Made by a program: the position numbers and the translations under genes
In this document: piece by piece, positions 16,717 to 25,373 of the stretch
Layout of the letters: every line of letters begins with the position of its first letter
Position numbering within the stretch: position 1 is the stretch's first letter
From: Elainella saxicola E1
Lineage (GTDB): Bacteria > Cyanobacteriota > Cyanobacteriia > Elainellales > Elainellaceae
DNA length: 38,037 nucleotides
Direction of reading: 5' to 3'
Assembly (NCBI GenBank): GCA_002796835.1
Contig: LUGL01000122.1
Coordinates: 1-38,037, forward strand
The notes under the pieces: model-generated
Told to the model about the DNA's origin: nothing
Database searches by the model: none
The model's input: only the letters and a program-made list of their open reading frames with translations

Positions 16717-17070
16717 CTAGGAGAAAGATTTGCCACAGCCACAAGTTTGGTTGGCATTAGGGTTCGTGAACTGAAACCCACCGCCGATTAAGGCATTGCT
16801 GTAGTCCAGCATTAGACCATAGAGATAAAGCATGCTTTTAGGATCGCAAACAACCTTGAAGCCCTCGTAATCAAAGACTTCATCATTTTCGCGGATATTG
16901 CTAGGGTCTTCAAAGTCCATCGTATAGGACATACCAGAACAACCACCCTGACGCACACCAACCCGCAGACACAGGTCTTTTCCCTGCTGTTCGCGTAAAG
17001 CTAAAACATGACGCAGGGCTGCATCAGACATCATGATTCCTCGTTGTTGAGACTGAGCGGTTTGTGTCAT
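16717..17070 (-). CDS. IscA/SufA-type iron-sulphur cluster assembly protein
   Basis: An A-type Fe-S carrier of 117 aa, with the three conserved cysteines Cys44 (QGGCSGMSY) and Cys110/Cys112 (TCGCGKSFS). These proteins bind iron or a cluster and pass it to apo-proteins. The start is ATG 17070; the frame runs open further upstream, but the extra 75 residues have no counterpart in the family and cross the promoter region. Whether it is the SufA or the IscA paralogue cannot be settled without comparison. It is divergent from the 551-aa gene, with about 200 bp of shared upstream region. Confidence 0.92.
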   Translation of the reverse strand: MTQTAQSQQRGIMMSDAALRHVLALREQQGKDLCLRVGVRQGGCSGMSYTMDFEDPSNIRENDEVFDYEGFKVVCDPKSMLYLYGLMLDYSNALIGGGFQFTNPNANQTCGCGKSFS

Positions 17071-17119
17071 GGGTAATTCAGACTCCCTCATCTGATCAGA
17101 AAGGTACAGTGATTCGCAG

Positions 17120-17149
17120 ATCGATGACAAATGGATCAAATGTATCGAT
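17120..17149. promoter_or_regulatory. Imperfect inverted repeat between divergent genes
   Basis: ATCGATGACA (17120-17129) and TGTATCGAT (17141-17149) are inverted copies with one bulged base, centred between the Fe-S carrier gene and the 551-aa gene. It is operator-like, but it is not the CAAC-N6-GTTG type expected for SufR. Confidence 0.3.
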
Positions 17150-17277
17150 AGACAAACTTGTTCAAACTCAAACTCGCCTACACTCGATACACTAATCTTT
17201 AATCTGATGGTAGCGGATTCCACAAATCCCCTGCAAAGGAAAACTGCTTGCTGACCCCCAATTTCTCTTTTCTGCGT

Positions 17278-18930
17278 ATGAATGCTCTTAACCAATCTAC
17301 CCGTCGTCGCTTACAGCAGTTGCGCCAAATTCCTTGCGTTTGGGAGGGAGACCGCCGAGGATTTACACCTCCGATGATGCGCAACTTAGAGATGGATAAT
17401 GCGCGCCAAGGAGACTGCATTTTGTGGGTAGATGCAACGGAAGGGATTGTGCGCGCCATGGATATGGTCTCTACCGATGCAGGTCCAGAGGCAGTCGTGC
17501 GAACGTTGCTTCAGGCCATGGAACATCCGCATGGGGCCGCAATGCCGGGTCGTCCCCAGAAAATCGTTGTCCGCGATCGAGAAATTCAATTCTTCTTACG
17601 CGGAGTGCTGCAAGACCTGGGCATTGTGATTGACTATGTGCCGGATCTACCCCTGATTGATGAGATTTTTGAGGGCATTCAAGGTATTAGTACGAACGCT
17701 CCACCCGAACTCCCCGATCCTTATGTGGCTCCCGTGCTGGAGGTAACCCAACAAATTTGGGAACTAGAGCCCTGGGCTACTTTAGACGAAGAGAAAGTGA
17801 TTGCAGTCGAGCTGAAGCAGGGGGATGTCGATACCCTCTATCTTTCGATTCTGGGCATGCTGGGCATGGAGTATGGGCTGTTGATGTATCGATCGCTCGA
17901 CTCGTTGAAAAAGTTCCGTCGCCAAGTGCTGCAATCGGATGACAATCCTCAAACCCTCGAAGAAGCATTTTTAGAGCAGGATTGTTTGTTCGTCACGTTC
18001 GATCGCCTTAGTGACCTGGAAGAACCAGAAATGCTGGAATTGCTCGATCAGCAGCAGGCCAGTTTCGCCGAGTTTCGAGCAGCCACGGGCATGCAGCCCA
18101 GCTTTGGCAATCTTCATCCCTTAGAAGGCATGCGGCCCATGCTCTATGAAGAAGAAGCCCGCACTATCTTCCTGGCGCTCAGTGCGCTGCAACGATTCTT
18201 TCAGCAGCATTTGGCCCAGCTAGATACCGACCATTTCCCTGCCCTCAGCAGCCGCTACCGCATTACCGATCCAGTGCAAGGCAACCCAAAGGTCAGCGTC
18301 AAAGTGTCTACGCTACCCGAAGTGGCAGATGAGCTGTATGAGATGTCGATGGAGGCGGAGTTAGAGGCGGAGGAAGATATCAGTCTACCCATTTTGCATA
18401 ATGATCTGATTCCAGAGGATGCCTTCTATAGCCTGGGCGCAATGCCCTGGGAAACCTTGGATGTTTTACGCGCTGTTGTGCAGTGTCATCAGGATAGCGG
18501 TGGCGAACCCGTTCGAAGCTCGGATGGCTTTCCAGTCATTTTGATTCAAACCTCTCGGCCTAAAGCAAAAGCATTGATTGAAGGGTTGCAGGCTGCCGGA
18601 GGCTTAAAGGGAATTTGCTTTAATCCTGGAGAAGATCCGATCTCTGGAGAGCAGTATGACCTGGGGATTTTGCAAATGAATAATGGGGAACTGCATCTAT
18701 TTGGCGAATTTTACGAGCAAGACCCGGTGCACATTCAAGCCCGCAAGAAATGGGACCAACGCTGTAAGAAGACGAAAGGGTTCTGTGGTTTGGTGATTGC
18801 CAGAGGTTTAAAGGGTTCTAGTCGCGGCAATCCCCAGCTGAATGACATGATGGCTCTGTTTGAAGCTCGATCGATCTCAGAACAAGAGCTTGGTCTAGGA
18901 TCGCTCCAGCTGATGCCCTATTTAGAGTGA
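17278..18930 (+). CDS. Large conserved-looking cyanobacterial protein of unknown function
   Basis: 551 aa from ATG 17278; a TTG at 17248 with AAAGGA seven bases upstream is a real alternative that adds 10 residues. No signal peptide or membrane helix is visible. The N-terminal part begins [20 protein letters not shown], which I associate with an uncharacterised cyanobacterial DUF6930-type family. The middle is acidic, with many Glu-rich helices. The C-terminal third has an alternating alpha/beta pattern and a cluster of basic residues ([15 protein letters not shown]). The gene ends about 100 bp before psaD, but a leader-like folded region separates them. No function is proposed. Confidence 0.85.
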   Translation: MNALNQSTRRRLQQLRQIPCVWEGDRRGFTPPMMRNLEMDNARQGDCILWVDATEGIVRAMDMVSTDAGPEAVVRTLLQAMEHPHGAAMPGRPQKIVVRDREIQFFLRGVLQDLGIVIDYVPDLPLIDEIFEGIQGISTNAPPELPDPYVAPVLEVTQQIWELEPWATLDEEKVIAVELKQGDVDTLYLSILGMLGMEYGLLMYRSLDSLKKFRRQVLQSDDNPQTLEEAFLEQDCLFVTFDRLSDLEEPEMLELLDQQQASFAEFRAATGMQPSFGNLHPLEGMRPMLYEEEARTIFLALSALQRFFQQHLAQLDTDHFPALSSRYRITDPVQGNPKVSVKVSTLPEVADELYEMSMEAELEAEEDISLPILHNDLIPEDAFYSLGAMPWETLDVLRAVVQCHQDSGGEPVRSSDGFPVILIQTSRPKAKALIEGLQAAGGLKGICFNPGEDPISGEQYDLGILQMNNGELHLFGEFYEQDPVHIQARKKWDQRCKKTKGFCGLVIARGLKGSSRGNPQLNDMMALFEARSISEQELGLGSLQLMPYLE

Positions 18931-18932
18931 GT

Positions 18933-18978
18933 TTGAGGACTTCCTGAAGAACTGTTACAGTTCCTCAACAAAGTTGAG
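18933..18978 (+). promoter_or_regulatory. Foldable leader with mutually exclusive hairpins before psaD
   Basis: Three perfect stems overlap: TTGAGGA/TCCTCAA (18933-18939 with 18962-18968), GAACTG/CAGTTC (18949-18954 with 18958-18963) and CTCAAC/GTTGAG (18964-18969 with 18973-18978). The outer stem shares bases with both others. There is no T tract, so it could be a U-less terminator of the upstream gene or a 5' UTR switch of psaD. Confidence 0.45.
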
Positions 18979-19031
18979 CTTGGGCGCAATCTCGATGATA
19001 GGATTCCTGAAAAACGTTCAGAGAACGATTC

Positions 19032-19460
19032 ATGGCAGAAACTCTTACTGGACAAACTCCTATTTTCGGCGGCAGCACTGGTGGGCTGCTTAGCAAAGCA
19101 GAAGAAGAAGAAAAATACGCAATCACCTGGACCAGTTCTAAGGAACAGGTGTTTGAAATGCCCACGGGCGGAGCAGCAACGATGCATGAAGGTGAGAACC
19201 TCCTGTATCTTGCACGCAAAGAGCAGTGTCTTGCTTTAGGCGCACAACTTCGCACCAAATTTAAGCCCAGGATTGAGGATTACAAGATCTACCGGGTTTA
19301 TCCCAGCGGAGAACTCCAGTATCTGCACCCTGCAGATGGCGTCTTCCCTGAAAAGGTCAACCAAGGCCGTGGCGCGGTGAACAGTGTTCCTCGGAGCATT
19401 GGGGAAAATCCCAACCCAGCAACCGTGAAATTCACAGGAAAAAATACCTACGATCCTTAA
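19032..19460 (+). CDS. psaD: Photosystem I reaction centre subunit II (PsaD)
   Basis: A 142-aa stromal subunit of photosystem I that docks ferredoxin next to PsaC. The sequence is diagnostic: an N-terminal [12 protein letters not shown], a basic ferredoxin-facing region with [19 protein letters not shown], then [11 protein letters not shown], the VFPEKVN segment and the C-terminal [11 protein letters not shown]. The length is normal. It is monocistronic, with a strong intrinsic terminator downstream. There is no convincing Shine-Dalgarno sequence, as is common for abundant cyanobacterial photosynthesis messages. The preceding 100 bp can fold in several ways and probably form part of its 5' UTR or promoter. 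Confidence 0.98.
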   Translation: MAETLTGQTPIFGGSTGGLLSKAEEEEKYAITWTSSKEQVFEMPTGGAATMHEGENLLYLARKEQCLALGAQLRTKFKPRIEDYKIYRVYPSGELQYLHPADGVFPEKVNQGRGAVNSVPRSIGENPNPATVKFTGKNTYDP

Positions 19461-19519
19461 AATTGCCGACAATTTAGGATCAACTTCAACTTCAAGTGGT
19501 TTAGGACAGTTTAAGGATA

Positions 19520-19547
19520 GGGGCAGCCTCATTACTGCCCCATTTTT
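19520..19547 (+). terminator. Rho-independent terminator of psaD
   Basis: A perfect 7-bp stem GGGGCAG (19520-19526) with CTGCCCC (19535-19541), 8-nt loop, followed by A and five Ts. Confidence 0.88.
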
Positions 19548-19664
19548 GTCAGATTTGTCAGAATAGTCTTGTCGAGTGCTCCTATTGGATGAATTGCGAT
19601 TTGAGTCTTTGCATTTAGGCTGTAAACAGAAACCGCTAACTCTGGGCTAATGTAGAGCACGACA

Positions 19665-19802
19665 ATGAAGCCTTCGAATAAACCGCTCAAATCTAACCCA
19701 TTTAATTCCTATCGAGACCCGATCACTGGCAAATGGATTGTGATCAAAGCTGACGGATCCTCCAATCAAGCCTTAGCAGCCGAGCAATTAACTGCTCAGT
19801 AA
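19665..19802 (+). CDS. Small 45-aa protein downstream of psaD
   Basis: A short open frame, ATG 19665 to TAA 19802, encoding a basic N-terminus and a compact motif NPFNSYRDPITGKWIVIK followed by an Ala/Gln-rich tail. The motif reads like a real conserved peptide rather than chance translation; such very small proteins are widespread in cyanobacteria. Its 3' end overlaps that of the convergent EamA gene by 15 bp. No family or function is known to me. A chance frame cannot be excluded. Confidence 0.55.
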   Translation: MKPSNKPLKSNPFNSYRDPITGKWIVIKADGSSNQALAAEQLTAQ

Positions 19803-20678
19803 CGCCCAAACCCCTGCCAACGCCACTAAAGCGCCCAAAACTGCTCTTAGGCTCACAGATTCACCTGCAAGAAGGGCGATCGGAATAATGAAGAGCGGGC
19901 TAGTGGCGATGAGCGCCTGAGCAATTCCAGTTGCAGTATATTTCAAGGCAGTTTGCTGCAGCCAGATCCCCAAATAAGTTCCAGCAAAGGCAGCGGCTGT
20001 GAGACCCAGCAAAAACTGACCCGACTTTAATGGCTGCAGCATTTTCCAGGATTGGCGTTTCCAGCCTACCCATAACAAGAGCACAGTCACCCCAGCAGTC
20101 AAGCGAATCAAACTGCTCCAAAGGGGACTAATGGCAGTCTCGGCCAAGGCCGATCGCGATAACACTGCACCACTTGCCTGAGCGAAAGCTGCCAACAATC
20201 CCAAGCTGATGCCTCGCTTTATAGGAAAATAGCCTTGCTGCTCTGGCGTTCGTTCAATCATCACCCAGGTGACGCCTGTAATCGTTAACACAATGCCGCT
20301 CCAAGCGATTAGATTGAGCTGTTCCTGTAGAAACACCGCTGCCAAAAATGCAGACAGGGGGGGAGCGATCGCTTCTAATACCAAAGCCCGCCTTGCTCCA
20401 AGGGCAATTAAGGACTCAAAAAAGACCGAATCTCCGAACCCAATGCCGATCGCTCCACTCAGCCAGAGGAGCCCAAAGTTCATGCCAGCTAGGGACGGCA
20501 CCTCATCTTGTCGGATCAGAAAAGTGAGGCCAATAAAACCGATCGCCAAACTGCTTTTGATCAGGTTGAGCCACAGGGGTGATAGCTGTTTGCCTAATCG
20601 CGCATAAATGAAAGACGCGATCGCCCAAAGCAATGCTGCACTCAGGGCTGCAATTTCCCCGCGAAAGTCTGTGATCAT
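19788..20678 (-). CDS. EamA/DMT family transporter
   Basis: A 296-aa integral membrane protein with about ten hydrophobic helices arranged as two EamA repeats (about 5-135 and 150-290). The first repeat has the typical AALSAALLWAIASFIYARLG start and a loop rich in EAIAPP; the second ends ALVALAGVWALLSS. Drug/metabolite transporters of this family export amino acids, metabolites or drugs; the substrate cannot be told from sequence. ATG 20678 is preferred to the in-frame TTG at 20693. The gene converges on the 45-aa gene, and its 3' end overlaps it. Confidence 0.9.
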   Translation of the reverse strand: MITDFRGEIAALSAALLWAIASFIYARLGKQLSPLWLNLIKSSLAIGFIGLTFLIRQDEVPSLAGMNFGLLWLSGAIGIGFGDSVFFESLIALGARRALVLEAIAPPLSAFLAAVFLQEQLNLIAWSGIVLTITGVTWVMIERTPEQQGYFPIKRGISLGLLAAFAQASGAVLSRSALAETAISPLWSSLIRLTAGVTVLLLWVGWKRQSWKMLQPLKSGQFLLGLTAAAFAGTYLGIWLQQTALKYTATGIAQALIATSPLFIIPIALLAGESVSLRAVLGALVALAGVWALLSS

Positions 20679-20982
20679 GGTCCCGTCGTGCAATTGACTT
20701 TTCTCATCCTAAAGGAGTTCCGATCGCAGTTGTCCTGATTCACCAATCTGCTGTCCACTTGCCAACGGTTCAAGTGTCTGAGTAAGAGGCGGGTTGCAGA
20801 AATCAAGCGATGTGCCCAAAAACACTTTATTTTTATATTTGTAGTACTTTTACGGGTTTTTGCATGAACTTTATAATTGAATAGGCCTAAGTTTATAGGA
20901 TCTTCGCGTAGGGGTGACTGACTTGAGGAGAACTCGGTGAAAGTTATTAAAGATACCTATTTACCATGTTCCCTTAAAAGTA
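20679..20982. other. Intergenic region with an RTX-gene promoter
   Basis: 304 bp without a standard gene. It contains the divergent upstream region of the EamA gene, the promoter at 20849-20877, a possible SD-led 35-codon frame beginning at 20937, and T/A-rich tracts around 20825-20865. No RNA gene is recognised. Confidence 0.5.
20849..20877 (+). promoter_or_regulatory. Sigma70-type promoter of the RTX gene
   Basis: A perfect -10 TATAAT (20872-20877) lies 17 bp from a fair -35 TTTACG (20849-20854). The predicted start near 20884 leaves a leader of about 100 nt before the RTX gene. Confidence 0.6.
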
Positions 20983-21044
20983 ATGGCTGTCACTGGACAA
21001 TCGCTCGGCATTGGCCTCAATTCCGTCACGGATTACTCTCCTGA
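20937..21044 (+). other. Possible SD-led mini-ORF overlapping the RTX gene start
   Basis: GAGGAG (20925-20930) is followed by GTG 20937 and an open frame of 35 codons ending at 21044, inside the next gene in another frame. The main gene at 20983 itself lacks a Shine-Dalgarno sequence. It may be a translated leader or simply chance. Confidence 0.3.
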
Positions 21045-23862
21045 GTTGCCCTTTCTGGACCTATTTAAAACGTCACGGGCCTGGATTACCCAAAGTTCTT
21101 CGGCATGGGATACGGGCGAAACAAGACAGCTCGATCTAGACGAAAATGGCTGGGTGCGATCGCTCCCTGATCCCAACCAACCCGGTGCACCAAGCTATAC
21201 CCAGGCAGGTACGTTGATGTTGCGCGACATTCCCAACGCTTATCCGGCTGGACGCTACGTGGTTTTATATGACGGAGTAGGCAGCATTGATTATGGACTG
21301 GCTGCTCGCAAGATCGATGGAGCATCTGTGCCGGGACGGGATGTGATTGAGGTGGATGCCTCAGGCGGCGGCATTAATCTGCGCATCAGTCAAACCGATC
21401 CCCAAAAAACCGGCGACTATATTCGCAACATTCGGGTATACCAAGAAGCTGATTTACCTTTGGTCGAACTGGGGTTGACGTTCAATCCAGCGTTCCTGCA
21501 AAAGGTCAAGGAATTTAGCACATTGCGGTTTATGGACTGGATGCGAACGAATGGATCGAGCCAGCAAGATTGGGGGCAACGTTCGACCGCAAATGATGCT
21601 TCCTGGGCCAGCAATGACGGGGTTCCAGTTGAGGCGATGGTGGAACTTGCCAATCAAACCGGCGTATCTCCCTGGTTTAACATGCCGCATCAGGCCAACG
21701 ATGACTATATTCGTTACTTTGCTGAATATGTGCGTGACCACCTCGATCCAAACCTAACGGTCTATGTCGAATTTTCCAATGAAGTATGGAATTGGATGTT
21801 TCCCCAGTCTCACTATGCGGTGCAGCAAGCGATCGATCGCTGGGGAGATGTCGAAGGAGGTTGGATGCAGTGGTATGGTATGCGCACCGCCCAAATGTCG
21901 CAAATCTGGAAATCGACCTTTGACACTCAGGCCAGTCGCGTTAAAGCTGTGATGAGTACCCAGACGGGCTGGCAAGGGCTAGAGAATTATCTGCTGGATA
22001 CACCTGCTTGGGTTGCAGAAGGCAATCAGCCTGCTTGGCAGTATGTCGATGCTTATGCGATTACGGGCTACTTCGCAGGTGGACTAGGCCTTGCAGAAAA
22101 TGCAGAGACGGTGAAATCCTGGCTGACTGATCCGGATGGCGGATTTGCAAAAGCGTTTCAGCAATTGCGCCAGGGAGGATTGCTACCAGGACAGGATTCT
22201 GTTTTAGATACGATCGCCAGTTTTCAATATCACAGTGCGGTTGCTCAAAGTCATGGATTACAGCTTGTGGCCTATGAAGGCGGGCAGCATATCGTTAACT
22301 TTGGCACAATCTCCAATAACGCAGCAGATGATGCCGCTCTCACCAACTTTTTTATTGAGCTGAATCGTCGTCCTGAGATGCAGCAACTTTATGCAGAATT
22401 GTTGGAGGGCTGGAAGGCAGCAGGAGGAACGCTATTTAATCATTTTGTCGATGTGGCTCAATCAACCCGCTATGGGAGTTGGGGGGCTTTGGAAAACCTG
22501 AATCAAACTTCTACTCCTAAGTATGATGCGCTGATGAACTTCATTGGAACTTACGATCGCTGGTGGAGTGAACAGGATAGTGTAACGAAGTTAGGACTTT
22601 ACACAAGAGGCAATAGCACCAACGAAATCATTAATGGCAGCAATGATAACGATATTTTGTTAGGAGGCACTGGAGATGATGTGATTTCTGGTGGACTGGG
22701 GCAAGATCGGCTGCATGGTGAAGAAGGCAATGATCAGGTTTTAGGCGGCACTGGCAACGATCGAATCATCGGTGGAACTGGACAAGATAATCTTCGAGGC
22801 GAAGCAGGGGATGATTGGATCAACGGAGGATCCGATAACGACACCTTGAATGGTGGAGTAGGCCAGGACAATCTGAGCGGGAATGCGGGCAACGATACCT
22901 ATTTTGTGGATAATTTAGGGGATATTACGACTGAATCCGTTGCACAAGGAACAGATACCGTTCGATCGAGTATTAGTTGGAGCTTATTTGACAATCTCGA
23001 AAACCTTGTCTTGACTGGAGCAGAGGCAACAAGCGGCACCGGCAATAGTCTCAACAATTCTATACTTGGCAACAGTGCAGCGAATACCTTAACGGGTGGA
23101 GAAGGTGACGATAGTCTGGATGGTCGGCAGGGAAACGATCGTCTAGTTGGAGGAACTGGAAATGATACCTATTTTGTAGACAGTATTGGGGATGTCGTCA
23201 CTGAAGCATTAGCACAAGGAACAGACACGGTTCGATCGAACATCAGTTGGACTCTGAGTAACTATTTCGAACATCTCATTCTTATAGGAACAGATGTAAT
23301 CAATGGTGATGGAAATAATTTAATGAATTCCATCACAGGCAATAGCGCGATTAATGTTCTGAAAGGCGGAGCAGGAAACGACAACCTGGATGGTTACGAG
23401 GGTGATGATACGCTACTGGGTGGCCTGGGGAGCGATCGTCTCTTTGGAAATGTTGGCAGCGATAGTCTGTTAGGGGGCAGCGGCAACGATAATCTGACGG
23501 GTGGATTAGGAACGGATCAGTTTTCATTCTCCAGTGCAGCTGAGTTTAACCTGAGTGATTTCGGGGCTGATACAATCGTCGATTTTAGCAGTGGCGAAGA
23601 TCAAATTAGCCTCAGCCTCAGCAGTTTTACCCAATTAGCCAGCGGGGTTGGCCCAGGGTTTAGTACAGCAACTGAATTTGCGATCGTCACGAAAGACGGA
23701 CTTGCAGCAACCAGCGCCGCAATGATTGTTTATAACGCCAGCAATGGCAAATTGTTCTATAACCCCAATGGGACAAATACTGGGTTTGGCGCAGGTGGCC
23801 GCTTTGCAACGCTGAGCGGAAGTCCGGTCTTGAGTGCGGCTGATTTTGTGATTCAAGCCTAA
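20983..23862 (+). CDS. RTX protein with N-terminal clan GH-A glycosidase-like domain
   Basis: 959 aa in two halves. Residues 1 to about 540 look like a (beta/alpha)8 glycoside hydrolase of clan GH-A: the acid/base candidate Glu267 follows Asn266 in VEFSNEVWNW and the nucleophile candidate is Glu432 in VAYEGGQ. The polysaccharide substrate is unknown. From about residue 549, calcium-binding RTX nonapeptides (GGxGxDxLxG type) run in three blocks separated by two copies of a TYFVDxxGD...GTDTVRSxISW module, followed by a C-terminal secretion domain near DQFSFSSAAEF. There is no N-terminal signal peptide, so type I secretion is expected. It shares four bases with the convergent oxidoreductase gene. 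Confidence 0.86.
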   Translation: MAVTGQSLGIGLNSVTDYSPELPFLDLFKTSRAWITQSSSAWDTGETRQLDLDENGWVRSLPDPNQPGAPSYTQAGTLMLRDIPNAYPAGRYVVLYDGVGSIDYGLAARKIDGASVPGRDVIEVDASGGGINLRISQTDPQKTGDYIRNIRVYQEADLPLVELGLTFNPAFLQKVKEFSTLRFMDWMRTNGSSQQDWGQRSTANDASWASNDGVPVEAMVELANQTGVSPWFNMPHQANDDYIRYFAEYVRDHLDPNLTVYVEFSNEVWNWMFPQSHYAVQQAIDRWGDVEGGWMQWYGMRTAQMSQIWKSTFDTQASRVKAVMSTQTGWQGLENYLLDTPAWVAEGNQPAWQYVDAYAITGYFAGGLGLAENAETVKSWLTDPDGGFAKAFQQLRQGGLLPGQDSVLDTIASFQYHSAVAQSHGLQLVAYEGGQHIVNFGTISNNAADDAALTNFFIELNRRPEMQQLYAELLEGWKAAGGTLFNHFVDVAQSTRYGSWGALENLNQTSTPKYDALMNFIGTYDRWWSEQDSVTKLGLYTRGNSTNEIINGSNDNDILLGGTGDDVISGGLGQDRLHGEEGNDQVLGGTGNDRIIGGTGQDNLRGEAGDDWINGGSDNDTLNGGVGQDNLSGNAGNDTYFVDNLGDITTESVAQGTDTVRSSISWSLFDNLENLVLTGAEATSGTGNSLNNSILGNSAANTLTGGEGDDSLDGRQGNDRLVGGTGNDTYFVDSIGDVVTEALAQGTDTVRSNISWTLSNYFEHLILIGTDVINGDGNNLMNSITGNSAINVLKGGAGNDNLDGYEGDDTLLGGLGSDRLFGNVGSDSLLGGSGNDNLTGGLGTDQFSFSSAAEFNLSDFGADTIVDFSSGEDQISLSLSSFTQLASGVGPGFSTATEFAIVTKDGLAATSAAMIVYNASNGKLFYNPNGTNTGFGAGGRFATLSGSPVLSAADFVIQA

Positions 23863-25373
23863 AGGCCGGTCGTTCTCAACAAACTTGCCGTCTCTGCTGG
23901 TTTGACTAAAGTATTGGCGCAAAGAATCCCAGAAGCGGCTACTGCTGGAACGCCAATTCCAGGCATGGTGCTATCTCCCACTCGGTATAAACCTGCGATC
24001 GGTGTTGCACAGCTTGGAAACGATCCCTGACCTGCTGCGATCGCTGGACCATAGGTGCCCTGGTAGCGGCGTAGATAATGGGCATGGGTGAGGGGCGTTC
24101 CGATCAATTCCAGCACGATCCGCTGCCGCAAATCGGGAATCACCTTTTCCAACGCCCGAAACAGCGGCTCTGCTTTTTGGCATTTGCGAGTTTCATAGGC
24201 AGCATCGCGTTGCCAGTTCTGGTAGGGTTCCAGGGTGTAAGCATGGATCACATGATGTCCCGCAGGCGCTAAGCTCACATCCCAAACTGAAGGAATTGAA
24301 ATCATGCAGGTGTTGCCTGGAACAGTGATATCTTGCACTGCATTATGTACCACAACATGGTGACCATTGAGCTGATCCAATCCCTCTGCCCGAATACCCA
24401 GATGCAAATGCATAAAACTATCGATCGCAGGAGTTCCTAATGCTGCTTCTCGATCAGCAGCCGGTAAATCGTCCGGATTGAGGAGTTGAGTGTAGGTGTC
24501 CCAAATGGTTGCATTAGAAATGACGATCGGCGCTTTGATCACTTCTCCTCGACGCAATTTTACGCCGATCGCTCGTCCTTGCTGCACCAGGATTTTTTCA
24601 ACATGAGCATTCAGTTTGAGCTGACCACCCCACTTTACCAAGCCTTTCACCAGGGCTTGAACAATCGCTCCACTACCTCCGATCGGATAGTCAATCACAG
24701 ACCGGCTACGTTCACCCAACATAAACGCCACTTCTGGTGCGACTGTTCCATGCGCTTTCAAGCCAGAGAGCAGAAAACATTCCAGATCGATTAAGCGCCG
24801 CACCCAGGGATCATTCACCCACCGATCCATCACTTGCCCCACAGAGGCTTGAATGTTGCGCAGTTGGGGTAAGAGCTGCAAGCAGGCCCAACCATAACGA
24901 CTGACCAGGACCGGGATGAGCTGCCAATCGGCTCTGAGGGCCAGAGTTGGAATGTTCCGCAACGCCTGATAGAGCTGCAAAAGATCCCGTTCAAACCTGG
25001 CAAATTCAGTAGCACCAGCAGCAGTCACCTGGGCGATCGTGGCTCGATATCGCTCCGAATTACCACAAATGGGCACAGTGCCTTCCGGAAAGTGGTAATA
25101 GCCTAACGGATCATAAGCCACGGCTTCAACAGAAGTTTCGATCGCATCTAGCACCTGCCGCAACGGATTAAGCGATCGGGGGTCACTTAAGCCACAATAA
25201 AACGAAGGACCAGAGTCAAAACAAAAGCCTTGGCGCGTAAAGCTGTGGGCGGCTCCGCCTGGAATGGCATGACTTTCGCAGATTATTACCTGTTTGCCAT
25301 AGCGAGCCAGCAGGGCAGCAGCCGTTAAACCGCCAATGCCACTCCCAATAACTAGGACATCAGTGTCTTTCAT
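23859..25373 (-). CDS. FAD-dependent oxidoreductase, CrtISO/phytoene desaturase-like
   Basis: A 504-aa flavoprotein with an N-terminal dinucleotide fold (VLVIGSGIGGLTAAALLARYG), the ESHAIPGGAAHSF segment and the C-terminal FAD-closing motif GLYRVGDSTMPGIGVPAVAASG, the set found in carotenoid isomerase/desaturase and retinol-saturase relatives. It is therefore likely to act on a polyene or another isoprenoid at the membrane. It could be CrtH-like prolycopene isomerase or a paralogue of unknown substrate; other crt genes are not adjacent. The ATG overlaps the fructosamine kinase stop as ATGA, so the two are translationally coupled. Confidence 0.87.
   Translation of the reverse strand: MKDTDVLVIGSGIGGLTAAALLARYGKQVIICESHAIPGGAAHSFTRQGFCFDSGPSFYCGLSDPRSLNPLRQVLDAIETSVEAVAYDPLGYYHFPEGTVPICGNSERYRATIAQVTAAGATEFARFERDLLQLYQALRNIPTLALRADWQLIPVLVSRYGWACLQLLPQLRNIQASVGQVMDRWVNDPWVRRLIDLECFLLSGLKAHGTVAPEVAFMLGERSRSVIDYPIGGSGAIVQALVKGLVKWGGQLKLNAHVEKILVQQGRAIGVKLRRGEVIKAPIVISNATIWDTYTQLLNPDDLPAADREAALGTPAIDSFMHLHLGIRAEGLDQLNGHHVVVHNAVQDITVPGNTCMISIPSVWDVSLAPAGHHVIHAYTLEPYQNWQRDAAYETRKCQKAEPLFRALEKVIPDLRQRIVLELIGTPLTHAHYLRRYQGTYGPAIAAGQGSFPSCATPIAGLYRVGDSTMPGIGVPAVAASGILCANTLVKPAETASLLRTTGL

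Noticed and set aside
17071-17295. A 75-residue N-terminal extension of the IscA/SufA-type protein
   Set aside because: It crosses the divergent promoter region and has no counterpart in the family; ATG 17070 gives the normal length.
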